NCBI GenBank assembly: GCA_047975325.1
Contig: JBKEDF010000030.1
Coordinates: 47,964-111,963 of the forward strand
From: JBKEDF01 sp047975325
GTDB taxonomy: Bacteria; Pseudomonadota; Alphaproteobacteria; Rhodobacterales; Rhodobacteraceae
DNA: 64,000 nucleotides
Direction: 5' to 3'
This document shows, one piece after another, positions 37,444 through 47,568 of this stretch. Numbering within the stretch: position 1 is the stretch's first letter; every line of letters begins with the position of its first letter. The notes under the pieces were generated by a model, which ran no database searches, was not told the DNA's origin, and saw nothing but the letters and a program-made list of their open reading frames with translations. The translations under genes were made by a program, and so were the position numbers.

Positions 37444-39024
37444 ATGTCCGCCCTCCGCGATGCCGCGATGAAATCGAAAGCCTGGCCCTTCGAAGAGGCC
37501 CGCGCCATCCTCAAACGCTATGCCCGGAAAGATCCCGAAAAGGGCTATGTGCTGTTCGAAACCGGCTATGGCCCCTCCGGCCTGCCCCATATCGGCACCT
37601 TTGGAGAGGTCGCACGGACAACGATGATCCGCCGCGCCTTCGAGGTGATCTCCGATATACCGACCCGGCTGATCTGTTTCTCCGATGATCTGGACGGGAT
37701 GCGCAAGGTGCCGGAAAACGTGCCACAACAGAACCTGCTGCACGAAAACCTGCAACGCCCACTGACCGCCGTTCCCGACCCGTTTGGTGAATATGAAAGC
37801 TTCGGGGCGCATAACAACGCGATGCTGCGCCGGTTCCTCGACACGTTCGAGTTTGACTATGAATTCATCTCGGCCAGCGAATTTTATCAGTCCGGTCGCT
37901 TTGACGACACGCTGAAGCTGGCAGCGGAACGCTATGAAAAGATCATGGCGATCATGCTCCGATCCCTGCGTGAGGAACGCCAGCAGACCTATTCCTGTTT
38001 CCTGCCGATCCATCCCGAAACCGGCCGCGTACTTTATGTTCCGATGAAACATGTCGATGCGGTAAACCACACCATCACCTTCGATGATGAGCAAGGCCGC
38101 GAATGGACCCTGCCCGTGACGGGCGGGAATGTGAAATTGCAATGGAAGCCCGATTTCGGCGCCCGTTGGGCCGCGCTTGATGTCGATTTCGAAATGTATG
38201 GCAAGGATCATTCCACCAATACCCCGATCTATGACGGGATCTGCGAAGTGCTGGGGGGACGCAAGCCCAACCATTTCAGCTATGAGCTGTTTCTCGATGA
38301 ACAAGGGCAGAAAATTTCCAAATCCAAGGGCAACGGGCTCAGCATCGATGAATGGCTCAGCTATGCGGCAACCGAAAGCCTGTCCTATTTCATGTATCAA
38401 AAGCCCAAGACGGCCAAACGGCTGTGGTGGGATGTGATCCCGCGTGCGGTGGATGAATATCACCAGCAACTTCGCGCCTATCCCGGCCAGAGCGTGGAAC
38501 AGCAATGCAATAATCCGGTCTGGCATATCCACGCGGGCAAGCCACCGGAATCCAGGATGGTCGTGCCGTTTTCCATGCTGCTGAACCTCGCCTCGGTGGC
38601 CGGTGCAAAGGATGCGGCGGGGCTTTGGGGTTATATCCGCGCCTATGCTCCCGATACCTCCCCCGAAACCCATCCCGATCTTGATGCGGCGGCGGGCTTT
38701 GCGTTGCGCTATTTCAATGACAAGGTCGCCCCTACAAGGAAATTCCGCCTGCCTGACGAACAGGAACGTGCCGCCATTGAGGATCTGCGCGCCCGTCTTG
38801 CCGGCTGGCAAGGGGATGTCGATGCCGAAACCCTGCAGACCATGGTCTTCGCCATCGGCAAGGATCACGGTTTCGATCCCCTGCGCAATTGGTTCAGGGC
38901 TCTTTACGAAACCCTTCTGGGCGCCTCGGAAGGTCCTCGTTTCGGCGGATTCATCGCCCTTTACGGTATCGCCGAAAGCATCGCGCTGATCGATCGGGCG
39001 CTATCGGGTGAACTGGTCCGTTAG
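37444..39024 (+). CDS. lysK: Lysyl-tRNA synthetase, class I
   Basis: Charges tRNA-Lys, 526 aa. The class I signature motifs are PSGLPHIGTFGE (HIGH-like, about residues 44-55) and KISKSKGNG (KMSKS-like, about 286-294), so it is the archaeal/alphaproteobacterial class I enzyme, not the class II LysS. No lysS is visible in this window. The stop is followed after one base by a 103-bp repeat element. Confidence 0.96.
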   Translation: MSALRDAAMKSKAWPFEEARAILKRYARKDPEKGYVLFETGYGPSGLPHIGTFGEVARTTMIRRAFEVISDIPTRLICFSDDLDGMRKVPENVPQQNLLHENLQRPLTAVPDPFGEYESFGAHNNAMLRRFLDTFEFDYEFISASEFYQSGRFDDTLKLAAERYEKIMAIMLRSLREERQQTYSCFLPIHPETGRVLYVPMKHVDAVNHTITFDDEQGREWTLPVTGGNVKLQWKPDFGARWAALDVDFEMYGKDHSTNTPIYDGICEVLGGRKPNHFSYELFLDEQGQKISKSKGNGLSIDEWLSYAATESLSYFMYQKPKTAKRLWWDVIPRAVDEYHQQLRAYPGQSVEQQCNNPVWHIHAGKPPESRMVVPFSMLLNLASVAGAKDAAGLWGYIRAYAPDTSPETHPDLDAAAGFALRYFNDKVAPTRKFRLPDEQERAAIEDLRARLAGWQGDVDAETLQTMVFAIGKDHGFDPLRNWFRALYETLLGASEGPRFGGFIALYGIAESIALIDRALSGELVR

Positions 39025-39025
39025 G

Positions 39026-39128
39026 CAGGATTTCCGAAAAGCGGGTACCGGTTTTCGGATGAAAGTCCTGCAAAAGCAAACAAGCCTAAGCAGGCATTCG
39101 TGGGTGAAGCCGCGATTACCTGCTTGGG
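39026..39128 (+). repeat. 103-bp intergenic element, copy 1 (two hairpins)
   Basis: Matches 50899-51001 in 82 of 103 positions without gaps. First hairpin: CAGGA/TCCTG outer arms (39026 and 39066) with CCGAAAA/TTTTCGG inner arms. Second hairpin: AAGCAGG (39088-39094) with CCTGCTT (39119-39125). It fills the gap between convergent lysK and the Lrp gene, so it may also act as a terminator. Palindromes of the CCGAAAA...TTTTCGG kind are known as dispersed elements in alphaproteobacteria. Confidence 0.8.
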
Positions 39129-39134
39129 GAAACG

Positions 39135-39593
39135 TCATCCCAAGCCCGCCTCCTTCACTGCCTCCATCACCACATGGGTGGAGGTCGAGGCCACATGTGG
39201 CAGGGCGGAAATCCGTTCCCCAAGCACGCGGCGATATTCCCCGATATCGCCGGTCCGGATCTTGAGCAGATAATCGAACCTGCTTGCCATCATATGGCAT
39301 TCCTCCACTTCCGGCACGGCCATGACTGCCTTGTTGAACGCCCGCAACGCAGCCTCGCGGGTATCGGAAAGCCGTACCTCCACAAAGGCAACATGTGCCA
39401 GCCCCATCTTCACCGGATCAAGCTGCGCACGATAGGCGGTAATCACACCCGCCTTTTCAAGCCGCTTCATCCGGGCCTGGGTCGGCGATTTCGAAAGCCC
39501 GATCCGTCGCGCCAGTTCGGTCGCGCTGATCCGCCCTTCCGCCGACAGAACCCGCAAAAGCGCGCGATCAAAACGATCAAGATGTTCCGCCAT
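39135..39593 (-). CDS. Lrp/AsnC-family regulator, probable proline-catabolism activator (PutR)
   Basis: A 152-aa Lrp family protein with an N-terminal helix-turn-helix (ISATELARRIGLSKSPTQARMKRLEKAGVI, split across about residues 22-52) and a C-terminal RAM effector domain (about 70-145). It is divergent from putA, 100 bp away. In alphaproteobacteria the neighbouring Lrp-type PutR activates putA with proline as effector. This fits because PutA here lacks the ribbon-helix-helix domain used for self-regulation. ATG 39593 is chosen over two GTG codons just upstream. Confidence 0.88.
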   Translation of the reverse strand: MAEHLDRFDRALLRVLSAEGRISATELARRIGLSKSPTQARMKRLEKAGVITAYRAQLDPVKMGLAHVAFVEVRLSDTREAALRAFNKAVMAVPEVEECHMMASRFDYLLKIRTGDIGEYRRVLGERISALPHVASTSTHVVMEAVKEAGLG

Positions 39594-39693
39594 TTCCACC
39601 ACATAGATTCAGTCGATTCGCCTGCCAAATCAGAATAATCGGGACGAATGGCTTTTCAATCCAGTGTATCTTCGGGGAAAGAGGAGTGCGTCA

Positions 39694-42600
39694 ATGCCCA
39701 AACCCGACCCATCCGCCCCATGGACCATCATCGACCACCATGCCCTGACTGATGAGGCCATACTGGTCCGGGATCTGATCGCCAAAGCCGATCTTTCCGA
39801 TGAGACCCGTAAAAAGATCACGACGGCGGGGGCGGATCTTGTCCTGCGGATCCGCAAAAGCGCAGCACCCGGGCTGATGGAGGTCTTTCTGGCCGAATAC
39901 GGGCTTTCGACCGAGGAAGGTATCGCGCTGATGTGTCTGGCCGAGGCGCTATTGCGCGTACCCGATCCCGATACGATGGATGCGTTGATCGAAGACAAGA
40001 TCGCACCGTCGGACTGGGGCAAACATCTGGGCCATTCCGCATCAAGCCTCGTCAATGCCTCGACCTGGGCGCTGATGCTGACGGGCCGTGTATTGGAAGA
40101 TGAACCGGAAACCGGCATCGCGGGTCATCTGCGCGCCGCGATCAAACGTCTTGGGGAACCGGTGATCCGCACCGCCGTTTCCCGTGCAATGAAGGAGATG
40201 GGACGACAGTTCGTCCTGGGCGAAACCATTGAAAGCGCGATGAAACGCGCAGGCGAACTCGAATCCAAGGGATATAGTTACAGCTATGACATGCTGGGGG
40301 AGGCCGCACGAACCGAAGCTGATGCGCGGCGGTATCATCTTGCCTAGTCCAAGGCCATTACCGCCATTGCCGGTGCTGCAAAGTCGAAGGATATCCGCGA
40401 TAACCCGGGCATTTCGGTCAAGCTTTCCGCCCTGCATCCCCGCTATGAATTGGCCAAGCGCGAACGCGTGATGGAGGAACTCGTTCCCCGCCTTCGCGCG
40501 CTGGCCGGCCTGGCCCGTGCAGCCGGGATCGGGTTCAATATCGATGCCGAGGAGGCAGACCGGCTTGTTATTTCGCTTCAGGTGATCGAGGCTGTTCTGG
40601 CCGATCCCGCGCTTCGGGGATGGGACGGTTTCGGCGTAGTCGTTCAGGCTTACGGCCGACGCGCAGGCGCGGTGATCGACTGGCTTTATACCCTTGCCGA
40701 ACGGCTTGACCGGCGCATCATGGTGCGGCTGGTGAAAGGCGCCTATTGGGACGCAGAAATCAAGCGCGCCCAGGTTCTGGGGCTACAAAGCTTTCCGGTT
40801 TTCACCCGCAAGCAGGCAACCGATATCAGCTATATTGCCAATGCGAAAAAGCTTCTGGGCATGACGGATCGGATCTATCCACAATTCGCCACCCATAATG
40901 CCCATACCGTGGCCGCGATCCTTGAAATGGCGCCGGATCTGACATGTTTCGAATTCCAGCGCCTGCACGGGATGGGGGAACGGCTGCATGAGATCGTACA
41001 TGCCGATTACCTGACCCGCTGCCGCATCTATGCCCCTGTGGGTGCACATCGCGATCTGCTGGCTTATCTGGTGCGGCGGTTGCTGGAAAACGGGGCCAAT
41101 TCCAGTTTCGTCAACCAGATCGTGGATGAAGACGTCCCCCCTGAAACGGTTGCCGCCTGCCCATTCGCGGCACTGGAAGCCTGTGACACGATCCCCAGCC
41201 CGGTCCTTGTCCGGGGGCCGGATCTTTTTGGTGCACGACGAAATTCGCGTGGCTGGGATCTGGCCGATAGTGGCGATCTGCATGAGATCGGAACCGCCCG
41301 CGATTCCGTATGCGAGGTGCGGGCCGAGGCCCGGCCTCTCCTTGCCGGGCCGGTTGCGGGCGGGCAGCGTCACGAAATCCTCAATCCGGCCAATGGCGCG
41401 CTGCTGGGTTACGCCCTGCCCGCTGCCCTACCCGATGTGGAAACCGCGCTTGATACCGCCCGGATCTGGGATGCCGCCCCGCCCGAGCGCGCCAATATAT
41501 TGCGTCGTGCCGCCGATTTATACGAGGCCGAATTCGGGCCCATCTTCACGCTGCTTGCCCATGAAGCGGGCAAGACGCTGCCCGATTCGGTAAGTGAACT
41601 ACGCGAAGCAGTTGATTTTTTAAGGTATTACGCCGATGAAGGCACATCCCTGACCAATCCGCCGCGCGGGATTTTCACCTGTATCAGCCCGTGGAACTTT
41701 CCCCTGGCGATCTTTACCGGTCAAATCGCGGCTGCCCTGATGGCGGGCAATGCGGTTCTGGCCAAGCCGGCCGAACAGACGCCACTAATCGCCCATCTTG
41801 CCGTCACGCTGCTGCACCGGGCAGGCGTGCCCGAAACCGCGTTGCAATTGCTTCCGGGCGAAGGCGGTACGATCGGTGCGGCACTTACATCCGATCCGCG
41901 TGTGGCAGGCGTCTGTTTCACAGGATCAACCGAAACCGCAGTGGCAATCCGCAGGGCAATGGCGAAAAATCTTTTGCCCACCGCACCGCTGATTGCCGAA
42001 ACCGGCGGGCTTAATGCCATGCTCATCGACAGCACGGCGCTGCCCGAACAGGCTGTGCGTGATATTCTGGCCTCCGCCTTCCAATCAGCCGGACAACGTT
42101 GTTCCGCGCTTCGCTGCCTTTATGTGCAACAGGATATCGTCGGATCCCTGCAGGAGATGCTTTTCGGTGCGATGGATGAACTGGCCCAGGGCGATCCATG
42201 GGCGCTGTCAACCGATCTGGGGCCGGTCATCGATGCCGAGGCCCATCAGGGCATTTCCGATTATATCGCCACCGCCCGGGACCAGGGGCGTATCCTCAAG
42301 GAACTTGCGGCACCTGCGGGGGGGTATTTCATTCCACCCACGGTGATCCGGGTATCATCCATCAGGGAAATGACCCGTGAAATCTTCGGACCCGTCCTGC
42401 ATCTGGCAACCTTCAAGGCCGGGCAGGTTGATCGCGTTCTGGAAGACATCAACGCAACCGGCTACGGGCTGACATTCGGGCTGCATACCCGGATCGATGA
42501 CCGGGTGCAGCATTTCGTCGATCGGATCCGCACCGGCAACATCTATGTAAACCGCAACCAGATTGGTGCGGTTGTCGGCAGCCAGCCCTTTGGCGGAGAA

Positions 42601-43161
42601 GGCCTTTCGGGCACCGGCCCGAAGGCGGGTGGGCCACATTACCTTGCGCGCTTTACCCGCAATCCGGTACCGGACCTGCCCGCCAAACCAGCGGACCGGG
42701 CCGATGAGGCCAACATCCGGTCCGCACTTTCGACCGCCCGTCCGGAATCCGTCAACGGGATTACCGACCTGCCCGGGCCCACCGGCGAATCAAACCGGCT
42801 TTCGGAAATTCCCCGCCCACCACTCCTGTGCCTGGGCCCCGGTCGGGAACAGATCCTTGCCCAGATCGAGGCAGTTCGCAAACTCGGCGGGCAAGCGGTG
42901 GCGGCCCCTTCCCTGCCGGCAGATGCCCTGACCCGGCTTGACGGGTTTTCCGGTGCGCTCTGGTGGGGGGATGAAACGAAGGCCCGCACCTATGCCAATG
43001 CGCTTGCCACCCGGCAGGGGCCAATCCTGCCCCTGATCGGCGACATGCCTGACAAGGCCCATGCCTGTCTGGAACGGCATGTCTGTATCGACACCACCGC
43101 ATCGGGCGGCAATGCCCAGCTTCTGGCAGCGGCAGGCGACGATCCGGCGCAAGGCGCTTGA
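39694..43161 (+). pseudogene. putA: putA, proline dehydrogenase/P5C dehydrogenase, interrupted by in-frame TAG
   Basis: Bifunctional enzyme oxidising proline to glutamate; the frame is 1155 codons, normal for PutA without a DNA-binding domain. Codon 218 (40345-40347) is TAG inside the proline dehydrogenase half. The same frame continues with no other stop: SVKLSALHPRY, EEADRL, RLVKGAYWD, THNAHT, RRLLENGANSSFVNQI. The aldehyde dehydrogenase half keeps the catalytic Glu (AETGG) and Cys (AGQRCSALR), followed by a C-terminal domain. In homologues the TAG position is usually a tyrosine (compare SYQQAI in E. coli). GAGGAG precedes the ATG. Either a fresh nonsense mutation, a sequence error or readthrough; no enzyme is made from the plain frame. 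Confidence 0.88.
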
Positions 43162-43192
43162 CGACAGGACAGGGATCGGGAAGCTGTGGCCC

Positions 43193-43936
43193 ATGTTTCC
43201 GATCCGTGACCACAACCCTTCGGGGCGTACGCCCTATGTCAACTATGCGCTGATCCTGCTCAATGTCGCGATATTCGCCTTGGGCTGGCTGCTTTTTCCC
43301 GGTCCAGACGGGCAATGGGTGCTTTATTCACAATGGGGGCTGGTTCCGAATCGATTGATGGCGGGGGGCGGGGTGGAAACCCTCCTCACCTCGATGTTCC
43401 TGCATGGCGGATTGATGCATCTGGCCGGGAACATGCTGTTCCTGTGGATCTTCGGTGACAATCTGGAGGATATGCTGGGCCATATCCGCTATCTGTTCTT
43501 TTATCTCGTCTCCGGTCTGGGGGCGGGCGCATTGCAGATCATTGAAGATCCGGCCTCAAATATCCCGATGGTCGGGGCCTCGGGCGCAATTGCCGGGGTG
43601 ATGGGGGCCTACCTGCTGCTGTTTCCCAAGGCACGGGTCGATGTGTTGCTGATCATCGTGATCTTCTTTCGGATCTTTCCGATTCCGGCCTGGCTGGTTC
43701 TGGGATTCTGGCTCGGTTTTCAGATCGTGAACAGTTCACTTCTGGGTGGTGGTGGTGACGGTGTCGCCTATATGGCCCATATCGGTGGCTTCTTCGCGGG
43801 ACTGTTGCTGATCCTGCCCCTTTGGCTGTTTCGCGGCGGGCCTGCTTTCTGGCGGCGCACCCATGGCGTCCCCCCACATCCCGAAGCGCAGTACAAATAC
43901 CGGCGCAGCCGCATTCCCCCAACCCGTCGGCGATAA
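43193..43936 (+). CDS. Rhomboid-family intramembrane serine protease
   Basis: A 247-aa membrane protein with about six helices. The catalytic pair is Ser130 in GASGAIAG and His196 in AHIGG, and the L1-loop MHLAGNMLFLWIFGDNLE is present. It follows putA by 31 bp on the same strand. The ATG at 43193 is used; an upstream in-frame extension lies inside putA. The C-terminus is a basic tail. Confidence 0.92.
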   Translation: MFPIRDHNPSGRTPYVNYALILLNVAIFALGWLLFPGPDGQWVLYSQWGLVPNRLMAGGGVETLLTSMFLHGGLMHLAGNMLFLWIFGDNLEDMLGHIRYLFFYLVSGLGAGALQIIEDPASNIPMVGASGAIAGVMGAYLLLFPKARVDVLLIIVIFFRIFPIPAWLVLGFWLGFQIVNSSLLGGGGDGVAYMAHIGGFFAGLLLILPLWLFRGGPAFWRRTHGVPPHPEAQYKYRRSRIPPTRRR

Positions 43937-43957
43937 CCGCCTTGCGTCAAAGCCCGG

Positions 43958-44827
43958 TCAGGCCACGATTTCCAGCCCGTCCCTGGCACCGACACCCAGT
44001 GCATGGCAGACATCACGCGTCAGTTCCGGGCGGTTGAGCGTGTAGAAATGCAGATCCTCGACACCTTCCGCGATCAACCGGGAACAAAGGGTGACGCTAT
44101 GGTCCAGCGCCATTTCCGCCTCACGCCCGTCCTGTTTGGCCTTGTCAAAGGCCTCATCAAGCCCGGCGGGTATCGCCGTACCGCAGCGGGCGGCAAATTT
44201 TTTGGTGCCCTCCCAGCTTTGGATCGGCAGGATCCCCGGAATAATCGGCGCAACAATCCCTTCCTTCACGCAAAGATCGCGAAAGCGCAGAAAGGTATCC
44301 GCCTCAAAGAAGAACTGCGTAATGGCCGAAGAGGCCCCGGCCTCAAACTTGCGCTTGAGCCAACGCACATCCGCCATGGTATCGGGGGAATCGGGATGCG
44401 GTTCGGGATAGGCCCCGGCGCGAATCCTGAAATCACCCGTTCTGGCCAGTGCCTCAATCAGATCCACCGAGGATGCAAAGCCATCCGGATGCGGGGTAAA
44501 GCGATCCGCCCCCTTCGGCGCATCACCGCGCAGGGCGACGATTTCAGTCACGCCCGCTTCGGCATAGCCTTGCACGATTTCCATCGTCGCCGCCTTTGTC
44601 GCCTCCACACAGGTCAGATGTGCCGCAACATTGAGCCCGTAGTTGCGCCCGATCGTGCCCACCGCCTCATGGGTCAGTTTCCGTGTCGTCCCCCCCGCCC
44701 CATAGGTGACCGAAACGAAATTCGGGCTCAAAGGGGCCAGCGCCTTCACTGTTTCCCACAGCCGGAAGGACGCATCCAGCGTCTGCGGCGGGAAGAATTC
44801 AAAGGAAATGCGCGGCGTGGCGGTCAT
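43958..44827 (-). CDS. metF: Methylenetetrahydrofolate reductase
   Basis: Reduces 5,10-methylene-THF to 5-methyl-THF for methionine synthesis, 289 aa. Family features: FEFFPPQT at the N-terminus, FVSVTYGAGGTT near residue 40, and ALRGDAPKG near 98, followed by the FAD-binding barrel. AGGAG precedes the ATG. Divergent from a MetR-like regulator with a MetR-type box between them. Confidence 0.96.
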   Translation of the reverse strand: MTATPRISFEFFPPQTLDASFRLWETVKALAPLSPNFVSVTYGAGGTTRKLTHEAVGTIGRNYGLNVAAHLTCVEATKAATMEIVQGYAEAGVTEIVALRGDAPKGADRFTPHPDGFASSVDLIEALARTGDFRIRAGAYPEPHPDSPDTMADVRWLKRKFEAGASSAITQFFFEADTFLRFRDLCVKEGIVAPIIPGILPIQSWEGTKKFAARCGTAIPAGLDEAFDKAKQDGREAEMALDHSVTLCSRLIAEGVEDLHFYTLNRPELTRDVCHALGVGARDGLEIVA

Positions 44828-44871
44828 GTCTGGCTCCTGTACTGGCAGGTCTTGTCGCAGATTTTGCGATG

Positions 44872-44884
44872 TGAGACAAATTCA
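44872..44884. promoter_or_regulatory. Candidate MetR box between metF and metR
   Basis: TGAGACAAATTCA matches the MetR consensus TGAAN5TTCA with one mismatch, 45 bp upstream of the metF start and 35 bp upstream of the regulator ATG. Placement in the divergent region fits MetR with homocysteine as effector. Confidence 0.6.
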
Positions 44885-44918
44885 TAATTCTCAAGATCAA
44901 CATGAGCATGACACTATA

Positions 44919-45839
44919 ATGCATCTGGAGCTTCGCCATCTGCGTACTGTCCGCGCCATTCATCATGCGGGCGGGCTGGCCCGCGCCGCCGATATGCTGA
45001 ACATGACACAATCGGCACTGTCACATCAGGTCAAGGGGCTTGAGGAACAGGCCGGTATGGAACTTTTCGTGCGCCGTTCCAAACCCCTGCGACTTTCGGC
45101 AGCGGGTATACGGGTGCTGCGCCTGGCCGAACGGATCCTGCCGGAAATCGATGCGCTTGAGGAGGAATTTCGCGGCCTGAGGTCCGGCAAGACGGGCCGG
45201 CTGCATATCGCCATCGAATGCCACGCCTGTTTCGAATGGCTTTTCCCCGTGCTGGAACTGTTTCGCCACGCCTGGCCCGAAGTCGATGTCGATATTCGCG
45301 CCGGGCTCGCCTTCGAGGCCCTGCCTGCCCTTGCCCGCGAAGAAGTGGATCTGGTGATTTCGTCAGATCCGGTGGCCCTGCCTGGGATCACCTTCAACCC
45401 TCTTTTCGATTATCATCCGATGTTCGTGGCCTCGTCCCAAAATCCACTGGCGCAAAAGGAATTCATTGAGGCGGAGGATTTCCGGGACCAGATCCTGATC
45501 ACCTATCCGGTCGGACGCGACAAGCTTGATGCCTTTACCGAATTGCTGACCCCCGCCAAGGTGGAACCGCGCAGCACCCGCGCAGTGGAACTGACAGCCG
45601 TGATCCTGATGCTGGTTGCTTCGGATCGCGGGGTCTCCGTCCTTCCCGATTGGGTCTTGCGCGATATTCGCAGCCATGCCGATTATGTCACCCGCCCGCT
45701 GGGACCCGGGGAAATCACCCGTCGCCTCTATGCCGCCACCCGTGAGGATGATGCAACCCGCCCCTTCATGGCGCATTTCCTGCGCCTTGGCCGAACGGAA
45801 CCGGTAAAATTGCAAAGGGTGGTTCAGCCTACATCCTGA
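44919..45839 (+). CDS. metR: MetR-type LysR regulator
   Basis: A 306-aa LysR family regulator: N-terminal winged helix (MHLELRHLRTVRAIHHAGGL, then MTQSALSHQVKGLEEQAGMELF) and an effector domain with the MetR-like IAIECHACFEWLFPVLE near residue 98. Divergent from metF, so control of methionine synthesis genes with homocysteine as co-effector is expected. Its 3' end overlaps the convergent glycosyltransferase gene by 16 bp. Confidence 0.88.
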   Translation: MHLELRHLRTVRAIHHAGGLARAADMLNMTQSALSHQVKGLEEQAGMELFVRRSKPLRLSAAGIRVLRLAERILPEIDALEEEFRGLRSGKTGRLHIAIECHACFEWLFPVLELFRHAWPEVDVDIRAGLAFEALPALAREEVDLVISSDPVALPGITFNPLFDYHPMFVASSQNPLAQKEFIEAEDFRDQILITYPVGRDKLDAFTELLTPAKVEPRSTRAVELTAVILMLVASDRGVSVLPDWVLRDIRSHADYVTRPLGPGEITRRLYAATREDDATRPFMAHFLRLGRTEPVKLQRVVQPTS

Positions 45840-46876
45840 AACAGTTGGTAAAGCGCGATTTCCTTTTGTGCATTCAGGGGTTGCGAACTGCCCGCATGCA
45901 GCGTGCCGCAATAGAGCCGGTATCCCGCCTCTTCCCGGACCAGACGGTCGAATTCCGCACAATGCCAATCCCGGGCCCGCTCCTCGGCCTCCCCTACGCC
46001 GGGCAATGCACGCAAACGGGCCATTTCCGCCTCCAGCAGCGGCAGATACCGCAGCGCGGCAGTATTGGCCTCACTGTTGTAATTGCGTTCGATCCAATAA
46101 CCCAGATCAACGGGCTTGCTGCTGCGATTGGGCAAGCCACGCCGTGATTTCACCAGATAGCTTTGCGCCGATTTCACGGAATAATGGTGCAGCTCTGCCA
46201 ATTGACGATGATCCTGCACACCGACCAGGGAAATCCGCCTGTCATCCGACGCAATCCCCGGCGGCAGCGCCCGACCCGACCCATCATACCAGCGCGGGTT
46301 GCTCCCCGCGCGATGGCGCGGACGATGCACCCCGATCTTGGCAAAGCTCGCGGGACGGAACAATGTCTTGAACAGTGTCGCGGAAATCGGATGGATCATG
46401 TCTTTCGGGGCGGACCGGGTGAATTCGGCAATCACCGGCCCCTCTGGCGGCTGATCATGCCCGGCATTGCCAAAAAGCCGCCAGGCCAGGGCCACGGCAT
46501 CAGTATCTTCCGGCAATGCTGCCAGCAGATCGGCAATCCGTCCCTGGCCACTATGGATCACCGGAAACTCATCGACATCCGAAAAAAGCATCCAGTCGGC
46601 CGCCTTGCGCAACGGATGTCGCCAGGCGGCATTGAGCGCCTGCCACTGCACGCTTTTTCCCGGCGGCGCCTGATGGCGCTGATGGATTACCCCGGCGGGG
46701 GCAAGCGCCTCCAGCAACATGTCCGAGCCGTCGGAGCAATCATTGGAAAAGATCAGGAAATCACTGAAACCCAGAACCCGGTGCCAGGCGACCCATTCGA
46801 CCAGAAACGGGCCCTCATCCCGGATTGCCGTGACCAGGAGGATACGCATCCCGTTTTCTGCCTGCGCCCGTGTCAT
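45824..46876 (-). CDS. Glycosyltransferase family 2-like protein
   Basis: A 350-aa protein of the GT2-like group with the IRDEGPFLVEWVAWHRVLGF opening, SNDCSDGSD, and the nucleotide-sugar/metal motif FSDVDEF near residue 100. The acceptor is unknown; neighbours give no polysaccharide context. It overlaps lolD by ATGA, which makes co-translation with the Lol genes likely even if the functions are unrelated. Confidence 0.82.
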   Translation of the reverse strand: MTRAQAENGMRILLVTAIRDEGPFLVEWVAWHRVLGFSDFLIFSNDCSDGSDMLLEALAPAGVIHQRHQAPPGKSVQWQALNAAWRHPLRKAADWMLFSDVDEFPVIHSGQGRIADLLAALPEDTDAVALAWRLFGNAGHDQPPEGPVIAEFTRSAPKDMIHPISATLFKTLFRPASFAKIGVHRPRHRAGSNPRWYDGSGRALPPGIASDDRRISLVGVQDHRQLAELHHYSVKSAQSYLVKSRRGLPNRSSKPVDLGYWIERNYNSEANTAALRYLPLLEAEMARLRALPGVGEAEERARDWHCAEFDRLVREEAGYRLYCGTLHAGSSQPLNAQKEIALYQLFQDVG

Positions 46877-47568
46877 GCATCTTCCGTTACTACGGTGATC
46901 TGCCCCTGATCAAGTCGCATCACCCGATCCATCCGGGCGGCAAGTTCATGATTATGCGTCGCAATCAGCGCCGAAAGGCCGGTGCCGCGCACCAGATCCA
47001 TCAGCGCACCGAAAACCTGATCCGAGGTGACCGGGTCAAGGTTGCCCGTCGGTTCATCGGCAAGCAGAAGCCCCGGCGCATTGGCCAGCGCACGACAGAA
47101 GGCAACGCGCTGCTGTTCCCCACCCGAAAGCTGGGCCGGGCGATGCGTGGCGCGTTCGCCCACCCCGACCCGTTCCAGCAAATCCTTTGCCCGGGCATCG
47201 GCTGCACCGCGCGCGGCACCATTGGCAAGCTGCGGCAGCACGATATTTTCCAGCGCCGTGAATTCCGGCAAAAGGTGATGAAACTGGTAAATGAACCCGA
47301 CCTCATCCCGCCGCGCCGCGGTACGGGCCCGATCCCCCCGCGTACCCATTTCCCGCCCGTTGAGCAAAACCCGCCCCGCATCCGGCTTGTCCAGCAACCC
47401 GGCAATATGCAGCAATGTTGATTTTCCGGCCCCCGAAGGCGCAATAAGTGCCACAATCTCCCCCCGCGCCACCGCAAGGCTGGCCCCGCGCAAGACCTCC
47501 ACCTCCCCCGGCAGGCCGCTATTGTAACTTTTGCGGATCTCCTCCAGCACCAGCATCGGATCACTCAT
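46873..47568 (-). CDS. lolD: Lipoprotein-releasing ABC transporter ATPase LolD
   Basis: ATPase that powers extraction of outer-membrane lipoproteins from the inner membrane, 231 aa. Walker A is APSGAGKST near residue 40, signature LSGGEQQRVAF near 143, Walker B LLADEPTGNLD near 164. It overlaps the permease gene by eight bases upstream and the glycosyltransferase by ATGA downstream. Confidence 0.95.
   Translation of the reverse strand: MSDPMLVLEEIRKSYNSGLPGEVEVLRGASLAVARGEIVALIAPSGAGKSTLLHIAGLLDKPDAGRVLLNGREMGTRGDRARTAARRDEVGFIYQFHHLLPEFTALENIVLPQLANGAARGAADARAKDLLERVGVGERATHRPAQLSGGEQQRVAFCRALANAPGLLLADEPTGNLDPVTSDQVFGALMDLVRGTGLSALIATHNHELAARMDRVMRLDQGQITVVTEDA

Noticed and set aside
37318..38868. 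516-codon frame antisense to lysK
   Set aside because: Antisense shadow of a conserved synthetase; no independent support.
37444..39024. Class I lysyl-tRNA synthetase as evidence of recent archaeal transfer
   Set aside because: Class I LysRS is the normal enzyme in many alphaproteobacteria; codon use matches neighbours.
39694..43161. Reading putA as two deliberate genes (separate N-terminal protein plus shorter enzyme)
   Set aside because: The stop falls just ahead of the proline dehydrogenase core in a helix-rich conserved segment, with no ribosome site or good start after it; a natural split would fall between domains.
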